Below are positions 34,175 to 46,037 of a stretch of DNA of 64,000 nucleotides, piece after piece (the stretch's first letter is position 1; each line of letters opens with the position of its first letter). The stretch is taken from the NCBI GenBank assembly GCA_963978895.1, contig OZ022245.1, positions 21,162,906 through 21,226,905 of the forward strand, read 5' to 3'. The notes under the pieces are model-generated. The model searched no databases, was not told the origin of the DNA, and saw nothing but the letters and a program-made list of their open reading frames with translations. Source of the DNA: Erpobdella octoculata (taxonomy: Eukaryota; Annelida; Clitellata; Hirudinida; Erpobdellidae). The position numbers and the translations under genes were made by a program.

Positions 34175-35815
34175 ATGGTGACAAAACTAGTAACAACGGC
34201 CTCATGGTACATCTACCTCTACCCCGTTGTCTTCACCGCTGGTGTCGTCGGAAACCTTCTGGCTGTCATCGTCCTTAGAAGAAAAGCCATGAAAACAAGC
34301 AGCTCGTCAGTGTATCTCGGCATCCTCGCCGTAGCCGATACAATCGTTCTCTGCTCCAGTGGATTACAAACTTGGCTGAGACTGACCGTAGGATTCGATT
34401 TAGCTCTTTTCAATGAAGTTTGGTGCAAACTGATTCGTTATAGTTTTTACTCAGCTACTCATATTTCTGCTTGGCTGATTGTGCTCGTTACGGCTGAACG
34501 CCTCCTTGTCGTTAATTGGCCACTTAAAGTCAACCACTGTTGGCTAGTTAAACGGCCAATTTTGACATCTTTACTTCTTGTTTCAACCATTCTTATCGTC
34601 AACACAAACATCTTGTTTACAACTGAGTTGGTCTACTTTATTCTACCCCAGGAGCGTCTGAGATCACGAATTTTTAGAAATTCATCGCTCAATCAAAGGA
34701 ATCTTTCAAATCACATGTTTGTATACAACTCATCGTTAGCCACGTCTGTGAAGTTTTTAAATTTAAACGTTTCACAGATGTTCTTCGAGTCGAAGAGTAT
34801 AAAAAACAAGATGAGATCCTGTTTTATAAACGGCGGCGATTCTATTGCTACTTTTAATCTCTTTATTTATTCCATCCTTCCGTCATTGCTTCTTTTTTCT
34901 TTCAACATCGCCATCATCAGGACGACGAAAATCGTCACCTTTCTCATCTCAGCTCGCAGCGACACTGTCCACGCAAACTGTTGCAGCAGCGACCCCAAAC
35001 AAACTGACAACGAAGCAGATCAAAAAAGGGGAAATTACCACACCTCTCTCCATCCACTCCAGTTTATTCCAATGAAAACAAAACAAGCTCAGTGCGCGAC
35101 TACTCAAGTTAAATTCATCTGTTCTTCATACCAGGCTTGTTCGCCTAAAGTTCTGAGACATCCTTCTCCCGTTTTGGCTCACAAACACTTGGATACGCCC
35201 AGTCATGGTGGAGTGAACAGACGATCAAAAGAATGCAGTCAACAACGACTCACGCTGACTCTTCTGGCTCTTTCGTTTTGCTGGCTCGTTTTCAGTTTTC
35301 CTTATTCGATCATCGACAGCAGAGTGAAAACGTTTAAGATTGAAGTAAGATATCGTCTGGTCTGTTTCTTCTTCATGTACTTGAACCACGCCACTAACTT
35401 CTACTTGTACTGCATGATCAGGCAGAAGTTTAGAAACGAATTGAAAAGATGTTTTTTTGGATGTTTCCCTCACAACGTCAACGCCTGCTCCTGCAACTGC
35501 TTCAGCGTTCCGCTCGTTCGCTTCCAGCTGGCAACGATTCCGATGGAACGCCGCGATGATCTGAGAGCCGTCCGCGCGGTTTCCATAGAAACGAAACGTC
35601 CGGCTGTTCTCATAGCGACGAATGACAACATGGTTATAGAGAGAAACACGCCCGCTGTTGAGGGGCATCGTCAGTTTATAAATAGCTTCCAGTCGAAGGT
35701 TGAATGTCACGTGACATCGGAAGAAAAAAAGATGGAGGATTGCACGACAGGAAGTGCTGTGAAGGCGAATGGAATAAAAATTATTATTAAACAAGAAGAT
35801 GAGCGATATAATTGA
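34175..35815 (+). CDS. Rhodopsin-family G-protein-coupled receptor (peptide-receptor type), probably lacking its first exon
   Basis: This is a plasma-membrane receptor predicted to couple a peptide-like ligand to a G protein. From ATG 34175 it has 546 residues. Seven hydrophobic segments lie at about 12-36 (GVVGN, N1.50), 45-68 (LAVAD, D2.50), 84-112, 126-148, 227-250 (P5.50), 359-381 (CWLVFSFP) and 393-414. Cys84 at TM3 and Cys216 in the long second extracellular loop can form the usual disulfide. That loop has four N-glycosylation sequons (NSS, NLS, NSS, NVS). Oddities: DRY is replaced by ERL, TM4 lacks the usual Trp, and NPxxY is replaced by NHATNFYLY. The last form is seen in FMRFamide-receptor-like and other invertebrate orphan receptors. 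The third intracellular loop (about 110 residues) and the Cys-rich C-tail are long. A 3' splice site ends 6 nt before the ATG and the N-terminus is very short, so the true start is probably in an upstream exon. The ligand is unknown. Confidence 0.87.
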   Translation: MVTKLVTTASWYIYLYPVVFTAGVVGNLLAVIVLRRKAMKTSSSSVYLGILAVADTIVLCSSGLQTWLRLTVGFDLALFNEVWCKLIRYSFYSATHISAWLIVLVTAERLLVVNWPLKVNHCWLVKRPILTSLLLVSTILIVNTNILFTTELVYFILPQERLRSRIFRNSSLNQRNLSNHMFVYNSSLATSVKFLNLNVSQMFFESKSIKNKMRSCFINGGDSIATFNLFIYSILPSLLLFSFNIAIIRTTKIVTFLISARSDTVHANCCSSDPKQTDNEADQKRGNYHTSLHPLQFIPMKTKQAQCATTQVKFICSSYQACSPKVLRHPSPVLAHKHLDTPSHGGVNRRSKECSQQRLTLTLLALSFCWLVFSFPYSIIDSRVKTFKIEVRYRLVCFFFMYLNHATNFYLYCMIRQKFRNELKRCFFGCFPHNVNACSCNCFSVPLVRFQLATIPMERRDDLRAVRAVSIETKRPAVLIATNDNMVIERNTPAVEGHRQFINSFQSKVECHVTSEEKKMEDCTTGSAVKANGIKIIIKQEDERYN

Positions 35816-35989
35816 AATTTCAATTTTTATTTTGTTTTGTTGTTAGACTGAATTATTATAATTTAGTTGTATCAAGTTATTTTATGTTTTAGTTTCACTG
35901 CTTGAAAGTGTTTTTGTTACTTTTTACTGTGTCGAAGTTTTGTTTTATAGAAAGCAAAATAAGTTTATTTAGAAAAAAATGTTGAGGAC

Positions 35990-35995
35990 AATAAA
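35990..35995 (+). terminator. Poly(A) signal candidate for the GPCR
   Basis: AATAAA about 175 nt after the stop codon, the first canonical hexamer downstream. Confidence 0.55.
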
Positions 35996-35999
35996 CTTG

Positions 36000-36519
36000 A
36001 GCGGTTAAAAATATGATATTTTGTAATCTTTAAATGTATTTTATTACTCTAATGTAATTTATAACTTATTTCACATTATTTAAAATATATATTAAAAACG
36101 TTTTTTTAATGTTGTGACGTAATTGATTAATTGACTCACACATCAAACAGCCAATACAACCTTGAAAAGTCATTTTAAGCCCATTACATATTTTTATAGC
36201 GCGTCATTTGATTTTAAGTTTGATTTACTTATGTGAAACGTTCGTTACAATTTAATTATTTTAAAAAATTGTTGACTGGCCGTTGGATTAAATTGTCAAT
36301 TAAAAACTGCGTATTAAATTTAAAAAGTGCAATTTTGAAAAGATTTCCAAAGTTCAGCGGCCTTGTGAGATGACCCCCCCCCTCCACCAATGTCCCATGT
36401 TTCTCTGCTGGTGTTCAATTATAACTGTTTGTCATTTGAAACGTGGTGAAGTTTCTTTTTCTTGAAATTTGCGAGCGTATAAAAAATATGTCGTGGAAAA
36501 GGAATAAAAGCAACGTGGA
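36000..36519. other. AT-rich intergenic DNA, no gene seen
   Basis: Only a C-run (36373-36382) is notable. Confidence 0.4.
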
Positions 36520-36930
36520 GAATAATAACATATGACACAATATAAACAGTTGAAAATAATAACATATGACACAATATAAACAGTTGAAAATAATAACATA
36601 TGACACAATATAAACAGTTGAAAATAATAACATATGACACAATATAAACAGTTGAAAATAATAACATATGACAAAATATAAACAGTTGAAAATAATAACA
36701 TATGACACAATATAAACAGTTGAAAATAATAACATATGACACAATATAAACAGTTGAAAATAATAACATATGACACAATATAAACAGTTGAAAATAATAA
36801 CATATGACACAATATAAACAGTTGAAAATAATAACATATGACACAATATAAACAGTTGAAAATAATAACATACGACACAATATAAACAGTTGAAAATAAG
36901 AACATATGACACAATATAAACAGTTGAGAA
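36520..36930 (+). repeat. 34-bp minisatellite, 12 copies
   Basis: The unit aataataacatatgacacaa + tataaacagttgaa repeats 12 times almost without change (one acaaaata variant near 36671, one tacgac variant near 36871). Because 34 is not a multiple of three, all three minus frames stay open and encode the same Cys/Tyr/Phe-rich repeat. These are not genes. Confidence 0.97.
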
Positions 36931-37318
36931 TAATTATATAAAAACTTAAAGATATGACAGTTAGCACAACCGTTGGTTTTCTGTTTTATTCAATTGCTTA
37001 ATTTATAAACTATTTATGATTGATTACTTACTAATCTAGTTTTAATTTTTTTTTAAATTGCGAAACATATCAAAAACAAAACATGAAGATCATTTTAAGA
37101 ACAACAGTTCTGACGAAGACAGGCAAACAAACAAAAAAACGGAAAGTTGTCGGTCGGCATAGTTAGATTGAAAGCTCTGTCAAGCTTCATTCGGTGTGCA
37201 ATAAAACTCTATTTATGAAATTAAGAACTCGTTATTAGTGAATAAATTTTGCGTACGTTTAATCACATCCCCAGTGGATGAGAGAGCCTTAGGATTATAA
37301 CCCGTTTATCGGAGTGGC
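36931..37318. other. Intergenic DNA, no gene seen
   Basis: No coding frame or RNA gene recognised. Confidence 0.4.
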
Positions 37319-37480
37319 GTATGATCACGAAATAGATATAATCTCGAAATATTTATGATCACGAAGTATAAATGATCACGAAGTGTATATGATCACTAAA
37401 TATATATTATCACGAAGTATATATGATTGCGAAGTATATATGATCACGAAGTATAGATGATCACGAAGTATATATATCTT
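37319..37480 (+). repeat. 17-18-bp tandem repeat, about 9 copies
   Basis: Units of the form atgatcacgaagtatat with scattered changes. Each contains the palindrome tgatca. Confidence 0.85.
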
Positions 37481-37939
37481 TTAATGTGCAAGGTTTGTGA
37501 TAAAAAATTAATTTGAGTTTAAAAAAGTGTTAACGTTAACTTGCACCGACTTTTATATTAATAATAACTCTTCAAATAACAGTAAAAAATAACTTTGCGT
37601 ATCATTATTAAGATTTTAATTTGAATTCTTTGGTGTTTTAAAAGTTTACATTTTTATAATGAACAGAATGAAACTTATCAGTTCAACATCAGTATTCCAT
37701 TTTTTTTTTTTATAAACATCACGTGTGTTCTATTTTTATGGTATTTGAAATAAAATTAATAAATTTTGTTTTTCTGAATTATTTTTGATTACAAGAAAAA
37801 TGTCCTGAGGACAAAAAATGTCGGGAAGCTGCTCAACAAAAATAATGCTTATCTAAAATGAAATTCTACAATGTTCGTTCCCTCGATAATTGGTTTGTTT
37901 GCTCATCTGGTTCATCCTTCCAGCAAAATTCCATTATTA
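37481..37939. other. AT-rich intergenic DNA, no gene seen
   Basis: Nothing recognisable. Confidence 0.4.
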
Positions 37940-39180
37940 TATTATGTTGTGTTGCGTTGCGTTGCATTGCATTGCGTTGCGTTGCGTTACGTTGCGTTGC
38001 ATTGCATTGCATTGCATTACTTTACATTACATTACATTACATTACATAACTTTACATTACATTACATTACTTTACATTACATTACATTACTTTACATTAC
38101 ATTACTTTACATTACATTACATTACTTTACATTACTTTACATTACATTACATTACTTTATATTACTTTACATTACTTTACATTACTTTACATTACATTAC
38201 ATTACTTTATATTATATTATATTACATTATATTATATTACATTATATTATATTGTATTGTATTGTATTGTATTGTATTGTATGGTATGGTATTGTATTGT
38301 ATGGTATGGTATTGTATTGTATGGTATGGTATGGTATGGTATGGTATGGTATTGGATTGCATTGCATTGCATTGCATTGCATTGCATTGCATTGCATTGC
38401 ATTGCATTGCATTGCATTGCATTGCATTGCATTGCATTGCATTGCATTGCATTGCATTGCATTGCATTGCATTGCATTACATTACATTACATTACATTAC
38501 ATTACATTACATTACATTACATTACATTACATTACATTACATTACATTACATTACATTACATTACATTACATTACATTACATTACATTACATTACATTAC
38601 ATTACATTACATTACATTACATTACATTACATTACATTACATTACATTACATTACATTACATTACATTACATTACATTACATTACATTACATTACATTAC
38701 ATTACATTACATTACATTACATTACATTACATTACATTACATTACATTACATTACATTACATTACATTACATTACATTACATTACATTACATTACATTAC
38801 ATTACATTACATTACATTACATTACATTACATTACATTACATTACATTACATTACATTACATTACATTACATTACATTACATTACATTACATTACATTAC
38901 ATTACATTACATTACATTACATTACATTACATTACATTACATTACATTACATTACATTACATTACATTATATTATATTATATTATATTATATTATATTAT
39001 ATTATATTATATTATATTATATTATATTATATTATATTATATTATATTATATTATATTATATTATATTATATTATATTATATTATATTATATTATATTAT
39101 ATTATATTATATTATATTATATTATATTATATTATATTATATTATATTATATTATATTATATTCTATTATATATTATATT
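37940..39180 (+). repeat. Pentanucleotide satellite in ordered variant blocks (about 1.24 kb)
   Basis: A continuous 5-bp register runs through distinct blocks: GTTGC/ATTGC, mixed ATTAC/TTTAC, TTATA, TTGTA, ATGGT (about 38281-38350), pure ATTGC x24 (38356-38475), pure ATTAC x98 (38476-38965) and pure ATTAT x39 (38966-39160). Three plus frames of up to 461 codons are the five-residue LHYIT-type translation of the array and not genes. Confidence 0.97.
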
Positions 39181-39918
39181 TCGATGCAAAATCGGTTCCA
39201 TGGTTGCATATAAAAGCTCATCCTTTAACAATATAATGCTAATTATTTTCTATTGAGGAAACATAAAAAACAATTTTGTTATAAATATTTTGTATTATTA
39301 TTATATTATAAATAACTAATTTCAATTTAATGAATAGAAGAGTTATTTTTCAATAAACAGAAGAAATGAATTTAATAACATTCGATTTTAATAACATGAG
39401 TATTATTATATAAACATCTTAGAATAGTTTGTTAGCCTTTAAGAATATAGTTGTTTTTTTTTGTTTTTTTTTAACTTCTACACATTGCTGGAATTGAAAA
39501 AAATGAACTCGTTTGTTGAACTACAAAAAAACGTATTTTTTTTTAAATCTTAAATAATTGTTTGACCGAAAACTGCGTTTTTTTAAAGTCTGCGTTTTAT
39601 AAATTTGTTTTGGGTTTGTTATTGTATTTATATGTAATTTATTAAACTGAAAACATTAGATGAACAGCACATAACACATGAGAATTTTTTACAATTGATT
39701 CAAACAAATTTGCTTAAAACTAAAATAACCTATATTTCAGAAGATGCCAGTTTTGTGTAAGTTTTAATTTGTTTCAGTTGACCTGATGTTACACGTTCTT
39801 ATTCGCATACTATTGTGAGCATGCTTGTCATGGAATGTTAAAAGAAAACGGAAATGTCAGGTCTTGCCAGCTTGTGGGGTCACGCCATCAAAATAAAAAG
39901 AAATGAATTTTAAGAAAG
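39181..39918. other. AT-rich intergenic DNA, no gene seen
   Basis: No coding frame or RNA gene recognised. Confidence 0.4.
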
Positions 39919-40053
39919 TGAAGTGTCGTGACGTGACGTGGAGTGAGGTGGAATGGAGTGAAGAGGAGTGGAGTGGAGTGGGGTGGAGTGGAGTGGAGTG
40001 GAGTGGAGTGGAGTGGAGTGGAGTGGAGTGGAGTGGAGTGGAGTGGAGTGGAG
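39919..40053 (+). repeat. (GGAGT)n pentanucleotide array
   Basis: A degenerate start (gtcgtgacgtgacgtggagt) becomes a near-perfect ggagt array. It is G-rich on the plus strand and unlike the ATTAC array 750 bp upstream in composition. Confidence 0.95.
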
Positions 40054-40225
40054 AATACACGCATTAAACTCTTTATGCATGTGGTTGATATGACGAGCGT
40101 GAATCTCCCCCCAAAGTCGGCCAAAAAAATATTCCGGCCAGTTTAACAATAAATTCAGCTAAAACTCAGCTAAGCCACACAATTTCGGACAGTGGTTGAT
40201 TTAAAAACAAGTAAAGATAAAAAAA

Positions 40226-40640
40226 AAATTTTAATGCTTTTATTTGCCTCTTTATCTGAGTCAACCAACTAAAATTTTTGAATCTAAAACAACCATTACG
40301 CTCAATCTTGTTAATTATTTTGGACCTCTGGCGACATATAAATAAACATCCGTACTGTTTAATTATTTTGGACCTCTGGCGACTTATACATAAACAACTT
40401 ATTACAGTTGCTGCTAGATGGCAAGAATTACTTTGATTTTATTAATTTTAATTGATTTAAGGCCTAATTCATGTCGGAAACATTTAATTCATGTATTGTC
40501 ATTTAGAATAAAGCTTTCCTGAAAGTTTTAGAGCTCTAGGTTGTCGAAAAGTGTGTGACTTTTCGTGTCTAAGATTTGATCACCACAGACAAACCAACAA
40601 CAAAACAGAGAGAGGAGTGAAGTTAAATAAAAGCATTTGA
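40226..40640 (+). repeat. Family F interspersed repeat, copy 2
   Basis: atgcttttatttgcctcttt, tctgagtcaaccaactaaaa, ggacctctggcgac, gcctaattcatgtcggaaac and gatttgatcaccacagac match the copy at 23676-24060 segment by segment. The short ggacctctggcgac phrase is duplicated within this copy and in copy 1. Confidence 0.8.
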
Positions 40641-41666
40641 AAATTGACTAAAAATAACATCTACTTTCGGCCATATTTATATTTTTTGTTATCTGAGATG
40701 TAAATATTACAGCAAAGCTCATCAAGACTGCAATGTTCTAGCCCGATAATACCTGATAATTGCTTTATACCACCCATTGAACCTTCCTATTATAGCTGTT
40801 GAGTTGGAATACCCACACGTCCAAAAAATGCCTGTCAACAGTTGTGGTATTTGTTACATCCGCGGCATTAAGAAATCCAGCAATGTTTTCACTTTTATTT
40901 CAACTTTCATTCATATTACAAATAAATACTGCTGTAAGAACATCTGAGCTTATTTATAATAAAAAAAAAGTGTCATGTTCGCCTTTTTTGCTGGACCTGC
41001 CGGTGGAACACTAAATTTTGTAGATGTTATTTGAAATATATTGGTTAAAAAAGCCCAAAAGTTGTAAATATCTGCCAAAAATCAGAACTCTTGATGTCGC
41101 AAGATGAGTTTAGTTAAGCTAAAGTCTCAAACTATAGACAAACGAAATGAAGATGCAACTTGATTAAAAAATTAAAGTCCAAATTATTTGTTAAAATTTC
41201 TAAGGGGCCCGGATTCCCGAAATTCAAATAAAACGTTGCTTAATGCAGAGTTAGTGAAGCTAGCATGCAGTTGAAAGGTTTTTTGTATTAATTACAGACC
41301 AAAGCAATTATATTGAGAAAAGTAATTCATACACGCTGAAACGTCATCCCTAGTATTCGGAAATCCATTGTCCGTCATGCAATATGTTTTCAAATTTTTA
41401 ACAAAAGTTACCACATGACATACTTCCGAACCAATCAGGAACACAACAAATTTAAAATTCAAAATTTAAATAAATCTGACTAGACTGACAGCAACGATCA
41501 ACGAATTTCCTGTTAATTAAAAAGTAATTTGACAACAATGCAAGGAAATTAACAAATTTAATTTCTAAGAAATTTTATTTGCTACATTTTCTATTAATTT
41601 GATATTATTTTGAGATTATTTCCTTATAATATAAAGCTGAAGTTTGTGTTCAATTATTTTATTTAC
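40641..41666. other. Intergenic DNA, no gene seen
   Basis: The 71-codon frame at 40799-41014 is unrecognised. Nothing else stands out. Confidence 0.35.
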
Positions 41667-41860
41667 TAGAAATAGCCCGTCAAAATGACGGATTTTTTAA
41701 AATCTCATTATATAATATTTTTTAATTGCAGCGCCAATTCCTTTGATCTTTAGGTCTGACAGGGTCTAATTACGTAATAATTTATGCACGCCTGCGCACA
41801 CTAATTTTATCAACTGCTGACTGCTGACCACCGCCGCGTTATGCAAAATTGCTAACATTC
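41667..41860 (+). repeat. Family G interspersed repeat, copy 2
   Basis: ctagaaatagcccgtcaaaa, cacgcctgcgcacactaat and caactgctgactgctgacc parallel the copy at 8813-9035. Confidence 0.7.
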
Positions 41861-41913
41861 ATACATACATACATACATACATACATACATACATACATAC
41901 ATACATACATACA
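41861..41913 (+). repeat. (CATA)n tetranucleotide tract
   Basis: About 13 catacata units directly at the 3' end of the family G repeat, as if the repeat ends in a microsatellite. Confidence 0.95.
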
Positions 41914-42055
41914 GACATCTGAAATTATTTATGTTAGTTGTTACTATATTCAATGACGTCGTTGGATTGCTAAATCAGTTCAATAAAGACTTTGGATCTT
42001 ACGGGAAGACACAAAAAATGAGAAAATTATTTTTGATGCTGTCAAAAAATTGACT

Positions 42056-42127
42056 AGGTTCTACCGAGATTTGAACTCGGATCGCTGGATTCAGAGTCCA
42101 AAGTGCTAACCGTTACACCATAGAACC
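42056..42127 (-). tRNA. tRNA-Gln (anticodon CTG)
   Basis: On the minus strand the 72-nt cloverleaf starts GGTTCTATGGTGTAACGGTT, has the anticodon stem TTGGA/TCCAG with loop CTCTGAA, and a T-arm with GAGTTCAAATCTC. The acceptor GGTTCTA pairs with TAGAACC, with discriminator T as in animal tRNA-Gln. A TTTTTT run about 10 nt downstream is the pol III terminator. It decodes CAG. Confidence 0.97.
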
Positions 42128-42894
42128 AGACAACTTTTATGCTGGTTTTGTTGTTTGTTTTTAAAAACTAGTGTAATGCATCAGAGGTTTTAAGAGTTAT
42201 TAATTCTTTCAATAAATATTAAATCATTATAGTTAACTGCTTTAATTGCTTTAACGCCATGGGCGCTCGCAAGGGGGGAAGGGGGCACTTGCCCCCCTAG
42301 ATTTATGGTTTAAATTTTTTTAGACAAAAATAGACAAAATATTTATAATTAAAACATTTATAATTTATTGTAACAACTGTGACTCCTTCTATTGTTATAT
42401 CGATATCATCATCATCATTATCTTTGGGGATGCATCCCCCGATGCTCTACTTTTTACTCCATTCACGTTTCTCTAAACACTATGATTTGTGAAAATTATC
42501 CAGAATAACTGGTTAAATGGTTTATTCTAAGTATAATATTTATTAAAACACGTATAAGCTAAAAAGCTCATGTATAGCTGTTGGCAGTGCTGAGGCCTCC
42601 AAAAAAAACATTAGTGTTGGCTTTCACTGATGAATGACTTTTGTTTGATTGTCTCCTCTCATTTTCATACAATTTTTTCCAACTTTTTCTGTAAAGCTTT
42701 AAAGGTACAAAAATTTCTATCCAACAATGACAATTTGGCTTTGTAGAAGATATAAACCTTTCCAACTAAAGCATTTTTGTAATTTTCAGCGTGTTTTTAA
42801 AACATTTTGGAATTTTTATTATGATGTAAAACAAAATAAAGTTAACCAAAAATTGTACTCTTTATTAGTCTTTATACCTAATTTTAAACTAAAA
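42128..42894. other. Intergenic DNA with a possible DNA-transposon end at 42258
   Basis: catgggcgctcgcaaggggg followed by gggcacttgcccccctaga is a GC-rich end of the type seen in hAT-like elements. A similar start, catgggcgctcgcaggaatt, occurs at about 62738. No partner end was found at either place. No gene is seen. Confidence 0.35.
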
Positions 42895-43150
42895 ATTTCA
42901 AAAATTTTTGAATCTAAAACAACTGTTACGCCCAATCTTGTACATTGTTTTTCTTTCATATGAAATTACTTGATTTAAGGCCTAATTCCTGTCGGAAACA
43001 TTCAATTCATGTATTGTCATTTAGAATAAAGCTTTCGTGAAAGTTTTAGAGCTCTAGGTGGTCGAAAAGTGGGTGAATTTTTGTTTCTAAGATTTGATCA
43101 CCACAGACAAACAAACAAACAGAGAGACGAGTGAAGTTAAATAAAAGCAT
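42895..43150 (+). repeat. Family F interspersed repeat, copy 3
   Basis: aaaatttttgaatctaaaac, gcctaattcctgtcggaaac, gctttcgtgaaagttttaga and gatttgatcaccacagac match copies 1 and 2, with the 5' third missing. Confidence 0.8.
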
Positions 43151-43841
43151 TTAAAAATAAGAAAGTAATAACTGCATTGTATGACAGTCAGTCAATTAGA
43201 ATCTACTTACCCCCAAAAAAACACTCAAAATACAACACAGTTTAAGATAATCGTAAACTGTGTCGTATTTTGATTTCTACTTAAAACTTAACTATAAATT
43301 AAATAAATAAAACTGATTGACTTAAAATTGTAAGGTGAAACCGTAAGATCCCTTACTTTTAAACTATTGTATTCAGTCTTTGAAGTTTGACAACATGCTA
43401 CCTCGATCAGAAAAGACATAAAAAATTCTTCCGTATGATCAGTATACTGTCCCTTCCATTCAGTTGTCGTTGTTTGAACGGATCTGCAAAATTTGTCACC
43501 TCTGTTGTTTCACAAGTCATGTTGAAAAAGCATGTTCAACAGCACCGATACTGCAATCTTGGGGCTAGGGAATTACCACATGCTCCTCAACCGCAAAGAA
43601 TTCGACCAAAGTGAGTGGCTGCCAAAAGACAGATATTGCGCATGGAGAGATGTTATGCGCAGAATGGTTAGATGAAGATGATGTTGACTTGTCGTGTGTA
43701 CCGATTCCACAAGAAATTGATCAATCAACCACTATGCCCATTAACACAATTGAGGAACATTTGAATTCCTCATGGGAAGATGTTAGAAGCTAGAATATAA
43801 ATTCTCAATTTGTTCATGAAGTTCCAGTGTTGTTATAATCA
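43151..43841 (+). other. Unrecognised short open segments (43387-43793)
   Basis: Two adjoining plus frames encode about 75 and 60 residues. The first contains VMLKKHVQQHRY, and another frame has CKICHLCC, both loosely like a broken C2H2 zinc finger. The second is acidic (WLDEDDVDLS...). Together they could be a decayed exon of a transposon-encoded zinc-finger protein. I cannot name a family. Confidence 0.25.
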
Positions 43842-45091
43842 ACTAGCAATGCCCGTAGCGGCTTCGCTCGCATGAAATTAGAGAATTTGAACCGTGCATA
43901 CATAGTAGAGTACTGCACGGATCAATTTTTTAGGTCTCGGCTCGGCTTGTCAACAACTTGGCCCAGCCCGTTTCAAAAACCGAAATTCAGGCCTTTACAG
44001 GCCTAGAAGTTCTATATACTTGATGAAAAAATTCGGCCCGTCCCAACCTGACTTTAGGTTTAGCCCGGCCCGTCTGAACACCCTAAAATCACTAAAATGT
44101 CAATATACTTGGTTAAAAATCTCGGCCCGTCCCACCTTGATTTAAGGTTTGGGCAGGGCCTATGAAGACCCTAAAATAACGGCTTGGCCCGTCCGTCCGG
44201 TGATAGACTGAACTCATCTACTTTTAACCGGCACAAAACCTCAAAATACTAATTTTCACATCTGTAGCACCTACAGTTTTTGAGTAGCACTTATTTTAAA
44301 ATCAAATAACCCTTTTTCCACTTCACATTTGAGGTCCTGGAAACCAAATTTTCAAAAAATGGTAAAACACGTATATCATTATTTCTGGAGTAGAAACCAA
44401 ATACAAATTTTTACTATTGTAGCATCTACAGTTTTCGAGTAGCAGTTACATTAAAAACCAAATAACCTTATTTTCCACCCCACATTTGAGGTCCTGGAAA
44501 CCAAATTTTAAAAAAATGGTAAAACATGTATATCTTTATTTTTAGAATAGAAACTAAATACTAATTTTTACATCTGTGGTATTTAGAGTTTTTGAGTAGC
44601 AGTTACTTTAAAAACCAAATAACCCTATTTTCCACCCCACAAATGCTAAAACACGTATTTCATTATTTTTGGAGTAGAAACTAAATACTAATTTTTACTC
44701 CTGTAGCATTCACAGTTTTTGAGTAGCAACTTCTTTAAAAACTAAATAACCCAATTTTCAAACCCACATTTGATGTCCGGGAAACCGAATTTTCAAAAAA
44801 TGGTGAAACACCTATGTCTTTTTATTTTCAAGAAGAATCCATATACCAAATTTCAAAATCTCCTCATTTTTGGTTTTCGAGATATACATTGTTTTAGAAA
44901 AAAGTTTGTTTTTCAGTTTCTTCCCCTCAGGAGCAAAATTTTCAAAAATCCTTTCTTAGTGGATGCTTACGCAATAAAAGTAATATAAGTTCCAAATTTC
45001 ACGTTCCTAGGATGAGGCGTTTGAGCTCGGCGTTGATTATCAGTCAGTCAGTCAGTCAGTCAGTCAGGACATGTTCTTTTATATATATAGA
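43842..45091 (+). repeat. Family K modular repeat, plus-strand copy
   Basis: Starts actagcaatgcccgtagcgg, has a body of diverged 130-155-bp tandem monomers between about 44240 and 44800 (ttgagtagcagttac, aaataaccctattttccacc, aatttgaggtcctggaaacc-like), and ends cagtcagtcagtcaggacat + gttcttttatatatatagat. The part from about 44233 onward is repeated in inverse orientation at 60327-61240. Confidence 0.8.
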
Positions 45092-46037
45092 TTTGAAATC
45101 TGTTACCCAAGACTAAAAAAACTGTATTCACAATTTATTTGTAGAACTTTTAATATCAAAGTAAAATTCTATTTTTTAGCATAAAAGCCAGCTTTATAAA
45201 ATATTGTTGGTTAATTTTGGGGGGGGGGGTATAATTTGTTTGACATAATTTTGTTAGGGGGTGACTGAAAGTTTAACAGTTGTTGACAAGAGGTAGGGAG
45301 GGGGTAACAAATTGCCTAAAAATTGTCGACATAATTAAAGGACATCCCCTTAGCTTCGATGTTTTGTTTGCTCAAAAATATAAAAAATTCATTTTGGCTA
45401 ATTCTGACAATACATAATAACTTTTAAACATTTAAATTTTTTTAAATTAGTTTATTCGTACATTAGTCATTTCTACCAAATCACATTCGAGACATATTTG
45501 GTGTTAATCATCGATATAAATAAATCTACTCTACATAGATATCTAAATAGTTTTCTATGAAAAAAACATGACGCAGTTCACGTGATTGAAAAAGTATAAA
45601 AGCTATTTTGTATCCGATAGACCGATAGACGTTTATTACTATGTATTGAAGTCGTAAAAATAATTGAAGACAAGCGAATTTGGACTTTATTTTTTTGCCA
45701 TCATATAGGTATCTTTATTTGGATTGAATCCACCCTTTTTTATTTTATTAGTTTGTGCAGGTTTTTGTAAATTTTATGAAACGATTGTGAGTGAGTGATA
45801 ATGAAATTTCTATACAAAATATTGTCTGGAAATTGTTAATGTTGCATATTACTAGCCCGCAATTATATTTATATACAAATCTTTACAAGCAAAGTACTTA
45901 TATTTCAATAAAATTTCATTTTCCAGACGTTTCACTGACGTTATTTATCACCACTGATTAGACGATTAGACCGATTAGATTAGAGTCTCATTTGGTTTTG
46001 TATTATTATTAACAATAGCAAAGTAAGTTTTTTTGAA
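45092..46037. other. Upstream region of the 1,496-residue ORF
   Basis: AT-rich, with a G-run at 45223-45233 and GTAGGGAGGGGG near 45292. It contains a TATA-like box (next entry) and an untranslated leader. No other coding frame is supported. Confidence 0.4.
45595..45600 (+). promoter_or_regulatory. TATA-like box upstream of the 1,496-residue ORF
   Basis: TATAAA in the context gaaaaagtataaaagctatt, about 440 nt upstream of the ATG. The distance allows a leader of about 410 nt or a small 5' intron. There is no direct evidence of use. Confidence 0.3.

Noticed and set aside
36520..36930. CRISPR-like array
   Set aside because: The 34-bp repeats are directly adjacent with no unique spacers, and the genome is eukaryotic.
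36415..36967. Three overlapping minus frames rich in Cys, Tyr and Phe
   Set aside because: Products of the 34-bp minisatellite, open in every frame because 34 is not divisible by three.
37871..39256. 461-, 448- and 318-codon plus frames encoding Leu-His-Tyr-Ile-Thr repeats
   Set aside because: Pure translation of the pentanucleotide satellite; all three frames give the same peptide.
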